Assembly: GCF_030445035.2 (NCBI RefSeq)
Contig: NC_080699.1
Coordinates: forward strand, 1,054,001-1,118,000
DNA: 64,000 bases
DNA from: Dasypus novemcinctus
Taxonomy: Eukaryota > Chordata > Mammalia > Cingulata > Dasypodidae
Direction: 5' to 3'
Numbering within the stretch: position 1 is the stretch's first letter; every line of letters starts with the position of its first letter. The position numbers and the translations under genes were made by a program. The notes under the pieces were generated by a model. That model was given only the letters and a program-made list of their open reading frames with translations. It did not search any database and was not told where the DNA came from. This document shows, in pieces, positions 11,780 through 25,621 of this stretch.

Positions 11780-12438
11780 CCATTAAACTGACATTATGGC
11801 TGACTCGTGGTCCATGGCCCCTGGTTTGAAAATCACTGTTTTAAAGCAAAACTCAATTCCCTAACCTTACACACCGAGATGCTGCCAATGAGGGGAAAAG
11901 AATAAAACTCCTCTTTTGAAACCATTTTCATTTAACCCGAACCAGCCACACTGATACATTAAATATGTATATTATTGCATTTATTAATTATTGCAAAACC
12001 AGAAAGACTTGAGTCCAATGTGTACAATCAGGATCTCGCTGACAAACACACAAAATTCTGTGGGCACAACGAATGGCCGCACTTTGCCCCCCATGGGCTT
12101 GGACCCACTGGACACAGAGAAGGAGAAAGGTGAGGTCAGCCACGTGCTGGAAAACGTGGCTTCCTCACACCAGCCTCAGACAGGGCCGGCCGGGCCGGCC
12201 ACCGGCACTGCCCACTGGGCGTCCTGCCTGAAAAACGTGCAGCTTGAGGAGCGAGCCAGGGCGCGGGTGACGCCAAGAGGGCAGGGAGGGCCAGAGCGCC
12301 CACCCTGGCTGCAGCCACCCCTGGGGAGTAGAAGGTGGAGAGGTTCTGCCAATGCGGGAGGGAGGACATTCCCCCGGGCCCCGCAGGGCGCAGGTGCCGA
12401 CTGCAGGTCAGCGCCAGTGAACCCCAGAGGGCTGGGGG
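11780..12438. other. Intergenic; possible MER5-like fragment, no gene
   Basis: Around 11790-11860 the text TGGTCCATGGCCCCTGGTTTGAAAATCAC resembles the reverse end of a hAT-Charlie/MER5-type element. The rest is GC-rich unique sequence with incidental frames and no splice-bounded exon. Confidence 0.4.
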
Positions 12439-12785
12439 CGCAGGGGGAGCTCCGTGGTCCAGCGCCTGCTCCCCACGTATGAGGTCCTGGGCTCAATCCC
12501 TGAAACCTCCCGAAAAGAGAGAAGAAAAACCGGACACGGTGTGCCCTGCCATGGCCCACTGGGTGGACTGGGGGAGAGTGTGGGCTGTGGTGTGGACCAC
12601 TGACCATGAGGTGCAGCGGTGCTCAGAGATGGATTCACCAAATGCAATGAATGTCTCATGATGGAGGAGGAGAATGTTGCTATGGGGGGAGGAGTGGGGT
12701 GAGCGGGGTGGGGGGCACATGGGGACCTCATATTTTTTTAATCTAATATTTTAAAAAATTAATTTAAAATAATTTAAAAAAGAAG
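12439..12785 (+). repeat. tRNA-headed SINE plus A/T-rich 3' part
   Basis: A head resembling DAS-I (GAGCTCCGTGGTCCAGCGCC, then a GGGCTCAATCCCTGAAACC B box) at about 12439-12520 is followed by a non-tRNA body and an AT-rich end near 12730-12785. The body may be a separate repeat that the SINE joined. Confidence 0.55.
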
Positions 12786-15394
12786 CAAATGGCATAACAA
12801 CTTGTGTCAAATCGTCCATATCTGAAGCGTTGACGTTTCTGGGAACGGGGCACTTTGTTCCTCAAGGAGGTGAGGAGGGTGATGCCGCGGGGACGCCTCT
12901 CGGGGGTCCCCACGCCCCGCCTCACGGCGCTCCTTCACGACTGTTCCTCCATCAGCTACGCTGGTTCACGGAGGCGCCAGGCTGAGCCTCACCCAGCTTT
13001 CTGCCTTTCACTGTGCCAGCTAGTAGACTCTAGAACACTGTCAGATATTCACAGAAGTGAGTCCTTCTAATTACTAACCTCAAATCCTACCTCTTCAGAC
13101 GAGAAGTTCTCTGCCACCAAGTGGAAGTAGCAGCTACCCCTCCAAAACCATTATATCAACCTTCCCCCCCATGGCATATCGTGATCTGTCATTTTTTTTT
13201 TATTTACTCACTTGTTTATTTTCTCCCTAGACGCACGTGCTGAGGGGCAGGGGCTCTGCCTGCTACCCCCTTTATCCTCCCGGTGCCAAGAGCAGCCCTG
13301 CATCCTAGGTGGGATGCGTGAGATTATCAAGGGAACGAGCAAGCCTCTCTCCAACCCCACCCGCGCCCGGAGGTGGGGGAAGTTAGGTGAGGACACCTGA
13401 GGACGGAGGGGCGCAGCGAAGGGCAGCCGCAAATGCTGCACATTTGGTCAAATCTCTTCACTGTGACAGCCCAGCCGGGAGAGAGGCCCGCCCGGAGGAG
13501 CCTGCAGCTCTTGACTTATTCTGACTAGCTCTTCAGTGCAGGGAGCGAACGACAACTTGTTATTTTGCAGGTAATTCTTAGGCCAGAGCAAACACCTGCC
13601 GTCATTTATTTCCCCGGCAGGGAAACAGGCGCCGAGGGAAGAGGCATCAGCTGTTGTTCTTTCCTTACCATTGTGCCTGGCGCAGTAGAAAGCTGCCGAG
13701 AGGGTTATTTTAAGAGCTATGTCCTGGGCTTACCTGGGTAGCAGGAAGTCTGTGTTCAGCAGGGGCTGTGGTCCCATATGCTCACGGGCAAGTGGCAGAG
13801 ACGGCCATCGGGGCTGAATGCTCACCACCCCCCCCCACCTCCCACGCCCTCACCCCGGGGGGTGTGCTGGGAGATCGTTAGGCAGGTCAGGATGAGGGTG
13901 GTGGGAAAACCGGGAGAGCTGAGGGCCTGACTCTCCACCTCTGAACTGTCAGAGTTAGCAGAGAGAAGGGCCACACAGGACGGAGGAGGGGAGCGCGCCC
14001 GCACGCTCAGAGCTCGGGGGCCTGGGAGACTTCAGAATGAGGGAGGAGCTGCCCCGAAGAAGGGATATAGAAAGAAAAAGAGGGAGGGAGAGAGAGAGAG
14101 GGAGGGAAGGAGAAGAAAAAGGATTTTAGAACTTTATTCCTCTAAATTTTTTGTTTTATCTAAAGACTGAGTAAAGGTGTAAACTATTTTATTTGGGGAT
14201 TACAGTCTTTTGTTTCTAGAAGTGACTCCAAGCCAAGGGGAGGCAGTTGAACTAAAAAGAAAAGACGTTCTGAAGAGTGAGAAGGTCCGAGTCATGTCTA
14301 GAGCAGAGCACATGACTGTGTGCTACCAGAGGGCTGCTGGGTAGAATCTTCCTCCAGCTGGAACGTGTATTTTGAGCAGAGGTGCTCCTCGTCTCTTCTC
14401 CATCGCAAGCTTCTCGAGGCCTTAGCCATAAGGAAAAAGTCCCAGCCGGCAGCAGCACAGACCTGAGAAGCAACCAGCTGCCACACTGGGGCCGCGTGCT
14501 ACCTCGCACGGCGACTTGTGTCCCTCTCTCACCGAACCTCATTAAAAGAGGCAATCGTCTCGTGGAGAGCACAAAGAAATAGGAAAACTCAAAGGAAGTT
14601 TGTGTGTTAGGAATCCTTTGCATGGAAAGGACAGAGAAATCCAACTTAAAACAAAGTAGGCCAAAAAGACAGTGTAATGGAAAGTACTGGGTATCCTGTG
14701 AAAGAGTTGGGAAAGTCAGGGGAGCTGTGGGGTCAACAGAAACCAGGAAACAAAATGCTGTCAGGGGCATTTTTTTCCACCTCATATCAGTGCTCTGCAT
14801 GTCAGCTTCATTCTCCTTCACTGTAAATTGAATTCTCTACATGGCAGAATATGAACTTTATATCATCAGTTTTAGCTGTGTCCAAGAGGTTAAGCTGATA
14901 TGCCTGAGCTCATGTCCAAAATTCCAGGGACGGGTATGGGTGGCCCAGCTTGGGTCAGCTCTCACCCTTGTAAAGCAAACAACGTGGGCGTGGGTGGATC
15001 CTCAGAGAGCGGCTCCGAATGAAGGAACAGAGCTGTGAAAATGGGGTCACCGAGCCCAGAAGCAGGGGAGTGTGTGGGCAGAGAAAGCACCAGATGTCCA
15101 GCAGAAGTAGGGACAGGAAGAGACTCTGAGAGTGAAAGGAAGGACCCAGCGCTAGTCCACTCCCTTGCTTCACAGACAGAAACGAAGGCCCGTGGAGGTA
15201 GACGAGAAGAAGAAACTTCTGGCTTTTCACCAAGGGAGCATGTGTTTTAATGAAACAATACCAGATTGTGAAATAATTTCACTCACACCCAACCAAAAAC
15301 AACAACAACAGTAATAGTAGCTTTCTTTGCTGGGGAGAACACTCCCTTGATGGGAGAGCAAGCCCTCTTGAGTCAAGGTCTGGTGCCTGGATGG
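12786..15394. other. Intergenic with an L2 fragment; no gene recognised
   Basis: About 13075-13320 (+) follows the L2 3' pattern: ACCTCTTCAGACGAGAAGTTC, then TTTATTTACTCACTTGTTTA, then a GAGGGGCAGGGGCTCTGCC segment. A GA-rich tract lies at about 14060-14125. The remaining sequence, including frames at 14252-14821, lacks any recognisable protein or exon structure. Confidence 0.5.
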
Positions 15395-15600
15395 CAAGAG
15401 GAAGTTAAGTTCCTTCAGACAAGTGGTTCTTGAACTTTCCCCTGAGAGTCTGTTAAAAAAATGAAAATTCCTGGGCCCTGCCCCAGACATGGTGAATCAG
15501 CACCTGCAGGGGCCCAGGGGCCCGGAGTTTCCTCCATCAGCCCCAGAGGAGCCCGGTCCCCAGGGAGCTTCTCCTCTCCTGAGGCGAAAGGCCTTTTCCA
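15395..15600 (+). mobile_element. MER5A-like (hAT-Charlie) DNA transposon fragment
   Basis: The text CAAGTGGTTCTTGAACTTTC ... AAAATTCCTGGGCCCTGCCCCAGA ... GTGAATCAGCACCTGCAGGGG follows the conserved order of MER5-type non-autonomous hAT elements. The identification is by pattern memory only. Confidence 0.6.
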
Positions 15601-15659
15601 TTGGTAGTAGACTTCGTAAACTGATTCCTTTATGACCAAGAGGGATTAAAATGGAATAA

Positions 15660-15712
15660 GGAATCAAAGGACGAATGGACAGATGGATGGATGGATAGAT
15701 AGACAAATAGTC
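15660..15712 (+). repeat. GATG/GATA tetranucleotide run
   Basis: A short GGATGGATGGATAGATAGAC run of imperfect tetranucleotide units is visible. Its reverse frame gives a Ser/Ile/His-rich peptide with no biological meaning. Confidence 0.7.
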
Positions 15713-15794
15713 AAGAGAAAACCAGTAAAACTGTAATGTAAAAAATGATCAGAAGACTTGAACACTTTAACAAGAACAAAAATAACAAGAACTA

Positions 15795-16375
15795 ATCTGT
15801 CTTAGTCTGCCAAGGGGCCGCTGATGCAAAGTAGGGGACATGGTCTGGAAAAGGGGATTTATGTGGGGTGAAAGCTCACAGTTCCAAGGCACATTGGCGC
15901 GACTTCCCCACCAACGCCCCGTGGTGAAGCAAGATGGCAGGCGGCCCCCACTGGTCTCCTTCCCCTCCAGGATCTGCCGTCTCCTGGACTCAGTTGTGAG
16001 GGACAGGCACGGCCTGTCTCTCGGGGCCCCCGCATCAGTCTGGGCTCCCCGTTCTCTGCCCCAGTTCAGCTGAGCTCTCGGCACACAGCAGGCTGGTCTC
16101 CCGTGAGCTGCTCAGTGGCAGTGCCGTGGGGCCTTCCCCTCTCACGTGCAGGATCACGCCCGCCCGCTGCCTTTTCCTGTCTCAGAGAGTCTCCCTCTGT
16201 TCCGTTTATGTCAGACCCAGCGCAGGGCGTGGAGACTCATCCTGAGCCAGCCTCACGAGGTAGTCCAGTCAAAAGCCCCAAGCTTTTATCTCATCAGGCA
16301 ACTAATCAAAGACCCCACAACTGGATTTAACACAATCAAAGGGTGTCAACCCAGAGGAAGTGATTAGTTTACAAA
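15795..16375. mobile_element. Probable MaLR/ERVL LTR remnant
   Basis: The opening (TCTTAGTCTGCCAAGGGGCCGCTGATGCAAAGTA...GGGATTTATGTGG) and the closing segment (CAAAGACCCCACAACTGGAT...AATCAAAGGGTGTCAACCC) look like the two ends of an old MaLR-type LTR. It has no coding potential. Orientation and family remain unconfirmed. Confidence 0.45.
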
Positions 16376-16409
16376 CATCTTTCTCCTTTTGGGATTCATA
16401 AAATAACGT

Positions 16410-16515
16410 GGAACTGACATAATATAATGCTCATTGTGTGCCAGATGCTACTCTAAGTGCTTTTTCATATATTAACCTTTTTAATCTCAGAACTTTGAAG
16501 CAGGTACTAGAAAGT
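16410..16515 (+). repeat. MIR SINE fragment
   Basis: CTCATTGTGTGCCAGATGCTACTCTAAGTGC followed by a TTTAATCTCAGAACTTTGAAG segment matches the ordered conserved words of MIR. Confidence 0.6.
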
Positions 16516-16825
16516 AGTATTTTTTTTAGAAAGAAATATTAATCATGGAAAATTAAATTTACTACACTTTCAATATTGTATCAGCAAGGATTTAAAAATG
16601 CAATTTAACCTCTGTAAGCCCTCTGTAAAATGATGCAGGATTGTTTATTCATTCATCTGTCAAAAGAAACAACTTACAACATATAAATTAGAGTACTGAA
16701 ACTGCACATTGGAAGAGAAGCTGCTCGCACTGGAAGATCTCAAAGTGGGGAAATGGGAATCTCAACAGCCACCTGGTCGCAGCAGCTGCGAGTCCCAGTA
16801 GCAGGTCTCAGGAGCGCAGGCATGA

Positions 16826-17112
16826 CACTTACGTACCACAGGAGTGCGTGGCACGACACTTACTTACCACAGGAGTGCGTGGCACGACACTTACCACAGG
16901 AGTGGGTGGCACGACATTTACTTACCACAGGAGTGTGGGCACGACATTTATTTACCACAGGAGTGCGTGGCACGACATTTATTTACCACAGGAGGTCTTG
17001 GCACGTTATATATTTACCACAGGAGGGTCTTGGCACATAACTTATTTACCACAGGAGGGTCTTGGCACGACATTTATTTACCACGGGAGGTCTTGGCATG
17101 TTATATATTTAC
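16826..17112 (+). repeat. Minisatellite, about 33-bp unit, about 9 copies
   Basis: Nine TACCACRGGAG words recur at about 27-33 bp spacing. Between them is a GGCACGACATTTATTT segment that drifts across the array to GGCACGTTATATATTT, so two subtypes (GTGCGTGG on the left, GTCTTGG on the right) are spatially sorted. Three forward frames stay open across it because of the repeat, not because it codes. Confidence 0.9.
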
Positions 17113-20100
17113 TGCTACCCCAGGAAGGGCTCCCAATGGGGTGGGTGCACGCAGGCTGGTGGGAGAGGCTTGCCCGCGTTTGCCAGGCCAGCTCTACTGG
17201 AATGAAACCAAGCATCTGTGCTGCTCCCTGCGGCTTTCGGGAATCTCCTCTTTTCTGGGAAGGTCTCGCCCCTGTGATCAAGTCTTCTGTCTTCTGGAAG
17301 GCCCCTGAATTTTCTAGAAGGGGGTCACCCCAGCAACGCCCAGCACAGGCGGCCGTTTATTTTCACCATCACTCCAATTGAGGTAAACGTCTGGGTGCGG
17401 GCGCAGGGCCGTGCTGGGCCTTCCCAAGCCCCAGCAGCCCGGGCAGCCCGTCAGGGCCTGGACAGGCCTGGAGCAGAGTGGACGCCTGGGAATCCTCGTC
17501 ACCGTCCCTGGCTCCTGGCTCCCGCAGGCGCCCTTCCCGGAGCACCACTGTCAGCTCCGGGGCTCTTCACCCTCCGGAGAATCCGCCCCAGGACACTCCC
17601 TGTCCAAGGGGCTTTTGGGCGGGGGCATGTGACTGACGGAGAGCCTTCCCACTCCCCTGTGCTCCGGGAGCAGTGAAGTGACTCAGCAACTCATCGTAAA
17701 TCCCAGTATCCACGGCAACCAGACCCACACAGGCTTGGATCAAAAACAGGATCAACTTGAGTCTGAGCAAGTTAGAGCCTCGTTCCTTCTGTAAAGTGGA
17801 GCCACTGAGGACGCCCGATTACTAACATTTTCCAGGATTTAAGTCAGATAAGCACGAAGCATGCAAGAGCTTCCCACAGTGCTAACCCAAACTGGTGGAG
17901 AACAGCAGTACTGAAGAATCACAAAATTCACTTTTCTAGATAGTCAGTTGCTCGAAAGCTGCATTACCAGAAGGCAATCCACACCCAGGCTCTTGGAAAA
18001 TTTATTTCCCCCTATTTTTCATTTGTAGGCACAAGGGCATAAGGAATCAAGTAATTGCCACCCAAAAACTATTTACGGTCCAACCTTTTCTTTCTGTGTA
18101 CCGAAGTACGTTGCAGACCTTCCAGCACTTCTGAGGTTTCTCGGATATTTTCAATGTAAGACAAAGACATCTAGAAATGTGTGCATTTATTTTGTCTAGT
18201 CTATGAAATGTAAACTGATCCAATTCCCCTGTTAAGACCAGAAATTGTGTTAGCGCCTAGGAGAAAAACAATCCAGCGCCCATGTCCGCCGAGCCTCGTG
18301 GCTCGTGGAGATTTGAGGAGCCAGGCAGCAGATCATCTAGTAATAGGTGAGAAGTGAAGGAAGGTGGAAAAAAATCCTTTAAAAAGGCACGAATCCATCC
18401 GCCTGCACATCCCGCGCAGCGAACGCCTGTAACCGCGACCTCCACAGCTCTGCGGGGCCCAGGACGGCTCCCGCTGCGCGTCTTAGCAAGAACCAATCAG
18501 AGACTCTTTCTTACCGAAAGGCACTTCTGCGTTTAACAAATACCTACTGAGTGCTGGCAGCCATGGAACGCCAAGCGCCTAGAGCTGGGTGGGGCCAGCA
18601 GGCGTCCTGCGCGGCCGGGTCAGTGTGGCGGGGTCCTGACCGACGGGCCCCGGCTAAGAGCGCACCGGGACCCTGGGGTCTCCAGGCCCTGGGTGGGGGG
18701 CGGCCAAGAGAAGGTTCCCGTGTGCCGAGCAGGGGCCCGGAGCAAGCGAGAGCAGAGGGCCAGGCGTTGCTTAGTTTATAAACAACCGGGTGCCATTCGA
18801 GCCCCTTTTGGTTCTGGGGGCGCCCCACCCACGGGGCTCAGAGCAGAGGTGGGGGCGTCCGGCCCCAGCCCCTCGTGCCTCGAGGCGAGGTGGGCGGCCC
18901 GCGAGAGGGAACCCGCAAGCCGCAGCAGGTCACGGCCTCCCTCACGTCCACACCCCGGGGGCTTCCCCGAGGTCACCCTGCCAGAGCCCTTGTCGGGATC
19001 TCCCCACTTGAGGCCCCGGGGGGGCGCCCGGGCTTGGGGTTCTGGTCGTCAGCCCTTGCGTCCCCGCGCCAGGCTGCACCCCCCTGCGTGCAGCCTGCGG
19101 CCAGGAGCCCTGGCTGTGTGGGCGCCAGGAGGGGCGGCCAGAGCACGCAGGCGGCTGACGGGGGCCCAGCTCCAGGGCAGACCCCCACGAAGAAGAGCAG
19201 GAAGTGGGGTCAGGTCTCCGCCGCCCGCCGCCCGAGAAGGGCCGGCCAACAGCCTCCCTGCGCGAGGGCGCTGAGCCGGGGCGGGCACCTGCCCCAGGTC
19301 TTCCGCCGGGGGTCAAGGGCTGAAGGTGGAAGTTCGCCTCAGGCACCTGAGGAGCGAGCGCACCTGGGCCAGCAGCCGCCTCGTTGGGAGGTTGAACAGG
19401 CCCACCTGGCTGCGCGCCTCACCTGGCCCCGTGGCCCCAGCCGTGATAAAGGGCGGCGTGGACTCCGCGGCGCACCGGGCTCAGCGCTAGGGTCTTGCTG
19501 CTCTGAGGGTGAGTAGGGGGCCCGCTGGGAGACGCAGCGTCTTCTCTCCTCTCACCGGCACCCCTGGTTCTCTAGGACACGCCACGGCCGCTGCCCTTGA
19601 GGAAGCGCTGGGTGCAGAGGGGACTCGGAGGTCAGGGCACGGGGTCTCCAGGGCGTGCGTGGCTCCAAGCCCAGGCTGGCTCGAGGTCCTCAGGGTTCCC
19701 GCGCAGCTCCTGTGGTCCCAGCAAGGCCTGGGTGGGGCCCTGGCCCCCGAGGCTGGACGCCCGTCTCGGCTCCTCCACTGCCAGCGCTGAGTGGATGCCA
19801 CCGCTACCTGGGCCCTGGGCCGGGCAGGGGGGGCCCCTCACCGCCAGCCGTGCCCCCGGCCCTGGCCCCCACGAGGCTGCACCCCTGCTCCAGGGGTCCG
19901 CTTCTGGCTGGAGGGCTCGGGGCCTGGGAGGCACAGCTGCCCCGAGGAGCCGGGCCTTGCTTAGCCCTCCGGGGGGTCCGGGCCGCCCTCCAGGGCAGGG
20001 GCGGGTTGGCCCCACGCGCTCCAGCACGGGGACCTGTGGCAGCTGATCAGCACTCTGCACCCCAAGCCGGTGGCGGTTGGAAAGGCTGCCCCCCGCCTCC

Positions 20101-20331
20101 GGGGCCGCGCCCCCTTCCCCCCGCCCCCAGGACCACCCCCGGCTCCAGCCTCCGCAGCCCTGCGTGCTGGGTGGAGTCCGTTGTCTGGGGTGACTCCCGC
20201 CTCCTGGCCACGCCGCTGCCCGAGGTGGAGGAGCCCCGAGCTGCCGAGCGGGTCCGCAGTCCTGAGCCCCTGTCCCCCCAACCCCTCCCCCCCGGCCCGG
20301 TGCGGGGACCCCGGGGCTCTCGCCGCAGGTC
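17113..20331. other. Upstream region of IZUMO1R, CpG-rich from about 18.3 kb
   Basis: No exon is recognised. From about 18260, and strongly from 18550, the sequence is GC- and CpG-rich, and this continues through IZUMO1R. No clear TATA box is placed: AGCCGTGATAAAGGGCGG near 19440 is the only TATA-like word and is weak. Long frames on both strands (for example about 18875-19516 and 19632-20432) result from high GC and few stop codons. Confidence 0.5.
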
Positions 20332-22035
<1,704 letters not shown>

Positions 22036-22100
22036 GTCCCTCGGCCCCACGAGCTGAGGCCAGGCCGGGCCTCGAGGCTGCAGGAGCTGGTGCCACTGCA

Positions 22101-22440
22101 CCTGCCCTCCCGGCCGCCCCCCTGCCCTCCCGGCCGCCCCCCTGCCCTCCCGGCCGCCCCCCTGCCCTCCCGGCCGCCCCCCTGCCCTCCCGGCCGCCCC
22201 CCTGCCCTCCCGGCCGCCCCCCTGCCCTCCCGGCCGCCCCCCTGCCCTCCCGGCCGCCCCCCTGCCCTCCCGGCCGCCCCCCTGCCCTCCCGGCCGCCCC
22301 CCTGCCCTCCCGGCCGCCCCCCTGCCCTCCCGGCCGCCCCCCTGCCCTCCCGGCCGCCCCCCTGCCCTCCCGGCCGCCCCCCTGCCCTCCCGGCCGCCCC
22401 CCTGCCCTCCCGGCCGCCCCCCTGCCCTCCCGGCCGCCCC
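22101..22440 (+). repeat. Perfect 20-bp minisatellite x 17 in IZUMO1R 3' UTR
   Basis: Seventeen identical copies of CCTGCCCTCCCGGCCGCCCC fill 340 bp, starting 65 bp after the stop codon and ending about 100 bp before the polyadenylation signal. Complete identity among copies implies recent expansion or strong homogenisation, or collapse or expansion in assembly. The large frames on both strands here are products of the repeat. Confidence 0.96.
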
Positions 22441-22541
22441 GCACCAAGCCCCCTCCTGCCTGCAAGGCAGAGCTGTGGACGTGGGGTGCCAGCCCTTCCC
22501 GCCGTGGCAGCTGTGGCCTACTGGCCCACGATGATGCCTCC

Positions 22542-22547
22542 AATAAA
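22542..22547 (+). promoter_or_regulatory. Candidate polyadenylation signal of IZUMO1R (AATAAA)
   Basis: This is a canonical AATAAA about 507 bp after the stop codon, followed within about 20-45 bp by GT/T-rich sequence (GTGGCTGTTGACC, GCATGTGGCTGCTCTGTCC). It is a suitable 3' end for the IZUMO1R transcript. Confidence 0.7.
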
Positions 22548-22559
22548 GTGGCTGTTGAC

Positions 22560-24744
22560 CTCTCCTGCATGTGGCTGCTCTGTCCTGGCCCTGCAGCGGG
22601 CCGAGTTGTGCGGGGAGCGCTTCCCGCTGCGGGCGGGGGCTTCCAGCAGCAGCTTCTCCTCAGGCAACGTGCTCCACAGACCCGAGGCCAGGGCGGGGGG
22701 ACAGGGCCAGCTGGACCCCTGGTGTCCTCGGCTGGCGGGCAGCCTGGGCCACCTTCTACGGGTCCGGAATTTGGGGATGTGGGATCTAACGCAGCCATTC
22801 CTCTTCCTGTATGATGTCTGGCAAGTTCTTTGATCTTCAAGAATCATTTCCTTCTCTGTGGCGGGTGGGTGCGCTGGGGCCGGGTGCTGTGCCTTGGGAG
22901 GCGGGAAGGCCTCGCCGTGGTTTCCTAGGCCGGTGGGTGCCCCAGCAGGCCCACGCCCTCAGGGCCAGACGGCTGAGCTCGGCATGGCCGTGCCTCCTGA
23001 GGCGCCCTGACAGCCTCCCCACGCGGAAGCTTCCGGCACGAGGTGCTGGGCCTTCGGTCTTGGCCGAGGGAGGGTCTCGCGTGCCTGGTTCCCTGCCGCA
23101 TTCTCTCCGGGCCCGTAGCCTCCTCCTCAGCTAGACTTGGCCTGGTTCCTGCCACCGAGAGCTGGTGCCCTCGCCAAACAAGCCCTGTCCCAGGGCCAGG
23201 CCGCAGGCAGGGGTGGGGGCTTCGCTGGCCGACCCGGGACGGGGTGGGGCCTGGGGGGCCCAGCAGAAAAGCCGTGAGAGCAGGAAGGAAACACTGGGCA
23301 AAACGCAGCAGGGTCCCCGCCGGGCGGAGGCCGGGATCAGGCGTTGACTTCAGAGCATTTAATCAACCGCAGCTTCAAAAGCACTTAGAGGTCAAGTCTC
23401 TAGGAGTCGGGAGCAGACTGAGGGGCCGAGGCTGCCCGATGGGTGACAAACCAAGCTGAGACTGACGACTTATTTTAGTACTTTTAGGTGTGAATACAAA
23501 AACCTAACAGGGCTGAAATTGGTTAAAGTGGGTAAACAAGGCTGATTCGGGAGCACTAGGTGCTGCGCCCGGGCACTCTTCGAGGGCGCCCGCGTGACCT
23601 GGCGGCAGCCTGGAGGAAGTGCTCGTGCTGCCCCGTCTTTCCATCGGGCAGTAAGCACAAGCCGGCTGGCGGCCAGGTGAGTCTGGCCAAGTAGAGTCAG
23701 CAGGAGCAGGTGTGGGGGGTGGGCGCTCAAGGCAGGTCACAGCCAGGTAAGAGCTCTCGTCCTCCGTCGGGCTGCATTTTGAGGAGCGGAGGGGAGTGTC
23801 AGCTGCAGGGAGTTATTTTTTTGTCAGTGATCCGTGCACGTGGCTAAGTGGCACCGTTCAAAGGATTTGCCCCCAGCCACCCTCCTCCAGAGGCTCCCAC
23901 TTGAACCACTTCTTGGTTTAGCTGAAAACAGTTACAAAAGGCGGTTCATCTCTTCTGCCACATAGCCCAGATTTTTTCTCTGTTCTGTTAGGCTTTCTCA
24001 ACCCTCTGATGGTTTTAATTTTGGCACTCCACTTTTAATTTCCAGGAGCCTTTATTCCTTTGTTTCTCACACATGCTCTTTTTGAGTTTCTGGATATCAT
24101 CTTCTGCCTCACTGAAGAACACTAATAGGAATTTTTTAAGCTTGTTTGTGGTCTCTGAATCACCCTCCACAGCTGTCTGCTCTTTGACTTGTCTCCGGGC
24201 GCTGCTGGTGTCCACACTTGAGGCTACAGGGCCGGTTACTTTACCTCCTGGCTGCCTGGGGTTTATGCCTGCTTTCCCCTGAACCGCAAAGCTCGGGGCC
24301 TTCTGGGCACATGAGCAGGGCCATTTGAGCAAGGCTCTGCTCCAGCGTGGGTTGGCACGGGTCACACTGGTGCTGGAATAAGATTGCTTCTCTCTGGGGT
24401 GCCGGCAACCGTTCACGGATAGCCCTGGGTGGCAGGTGAAAAACAAGCTGCAGTGCTGTACAGAACTTACTTTTTAGAGGGAAGAGCCTCTTTAGGGCGA
24501 GAGGTGGGTTCCTGGGCTCTGGATTGGGGCAGAGCATGGGGGTGGGGCTGTAGACCCGCCCTCTGCCCCCTCACCTGCAGAGCAGCCTAGCGCGCCCTCC
24601 TGCCGCCCCCACCCCTCAGTAAAGGAAACAAGGAAACAAACCATCATTTTAGTTGGATCAGGACAGAAGGAGGCAAATCAGGGAGCTCATCTCGCGTCTG
24701 GGACAAGCAGCAGGTTTTCAAAGGGCCTGATTTAAAAGCCCTGA
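22560..24744. other. Downstream of IZUMO1R; GC-rich then mixed intergenic
   Basis: No second gene is recognised. The sequence stays GC-rich to about 23450, then becomes mixed. A 143-codon open frame on the - strand at 24015-24446 ends in a Lys/Glu-rich segment (SEAEDDIQKLKKSMCEKQ) that could be a decayed coding remnant. It has no clear relatives known to me and no splice context. Confidence 0.4.
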
Positions 24745-24746
24745 TT

Positions 24747-25145
24747 TAGGGAAACGGACTTTGGCCCAGTGGTTAGGGCGGCTGTCTACCACATGGGAGG
24801 TCCGCGGTTCAAGCCCCGGGCCTCCTTGACCCGTGTGCAGCTGGCCCATAAAGCCAGCTCCATGCGCAGTGCTGATCCGCGCAAGGAGTGCCACCCCACG
24901 CAGGGGTGTCCCCCGCGGAGGGGCGCCCCACGCGCAAGGAGTGCACCCATAAGGAGAGCCGCCCAGCGCGAAAGAGCAGCCTGCCCAGGAATGGTGCCGC
25001 CCACACTTCCCGTGCCGCTGACAACAACAGAAGCGGACAAAGAAACAAGATGCAGCAAAAAGACACAGAAAACAGACTCCCGGGGGAGGGGAGGGGAGGG
25101 GAATTAAATAAATAAAAATAAATCTTTAAAAAAAAAAAAAATAAA
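24747..25145 (+). repeat. Full-length DAS SINE
   Basis: The head GGAAACGGACTTTGGCCCAG and B box GGTTCAAGCCCC are followed by the complete DAS body and an ATAAATCTTTAAAA tail. CTGATTTA-containing sequence on both sides (about 24729-24748 and 25154-25175) may be the target duplication. Confidence 0.87.
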
Positions 25146-25621
25146 ATAAAAGGTCTGATTTAAAGGGCCTGATTGGCGCTTTCAATCGACTGTTCCTACA
25201 ATAAGCCGAAGCGAAGCCTCAGGCGGCCGAGGGCAAAGGCGAGGACGGATTCGCTGTGATGGGTTAAAATTGAGTTGAAGTGGACAAAAGGCCAATTCTG
25301 GGAGCCTAGTAACGGCCCCGCAGTGTGGGAGGGGGCGCCACTGGGCTGCAGGCCGAGGCCGGAGGGGCCGGCCTGGAACTGCGAGGAGGGAGGAACCGAG
25401 GGACGCTGGGCCGCGTTTCGTCGAGCGGGGCTGGGTGCGAGCCAGCTGCTGGAGAGAGCGCTGCACCAGGGCAGCATCTTCACTAGGGCCCGCATGGGGC
25501 GGGCGGCCCAGCTCCAGCTGAGAACCTGCCTGGGGGGCTCGTCCCGGGAGGGAGACGGTGGAGGGAACACCTGCTCGGGGCGTCCCTTTCCGCTCGGGTC
25601 CTTCTCAGGAGTGGCCGGAGG

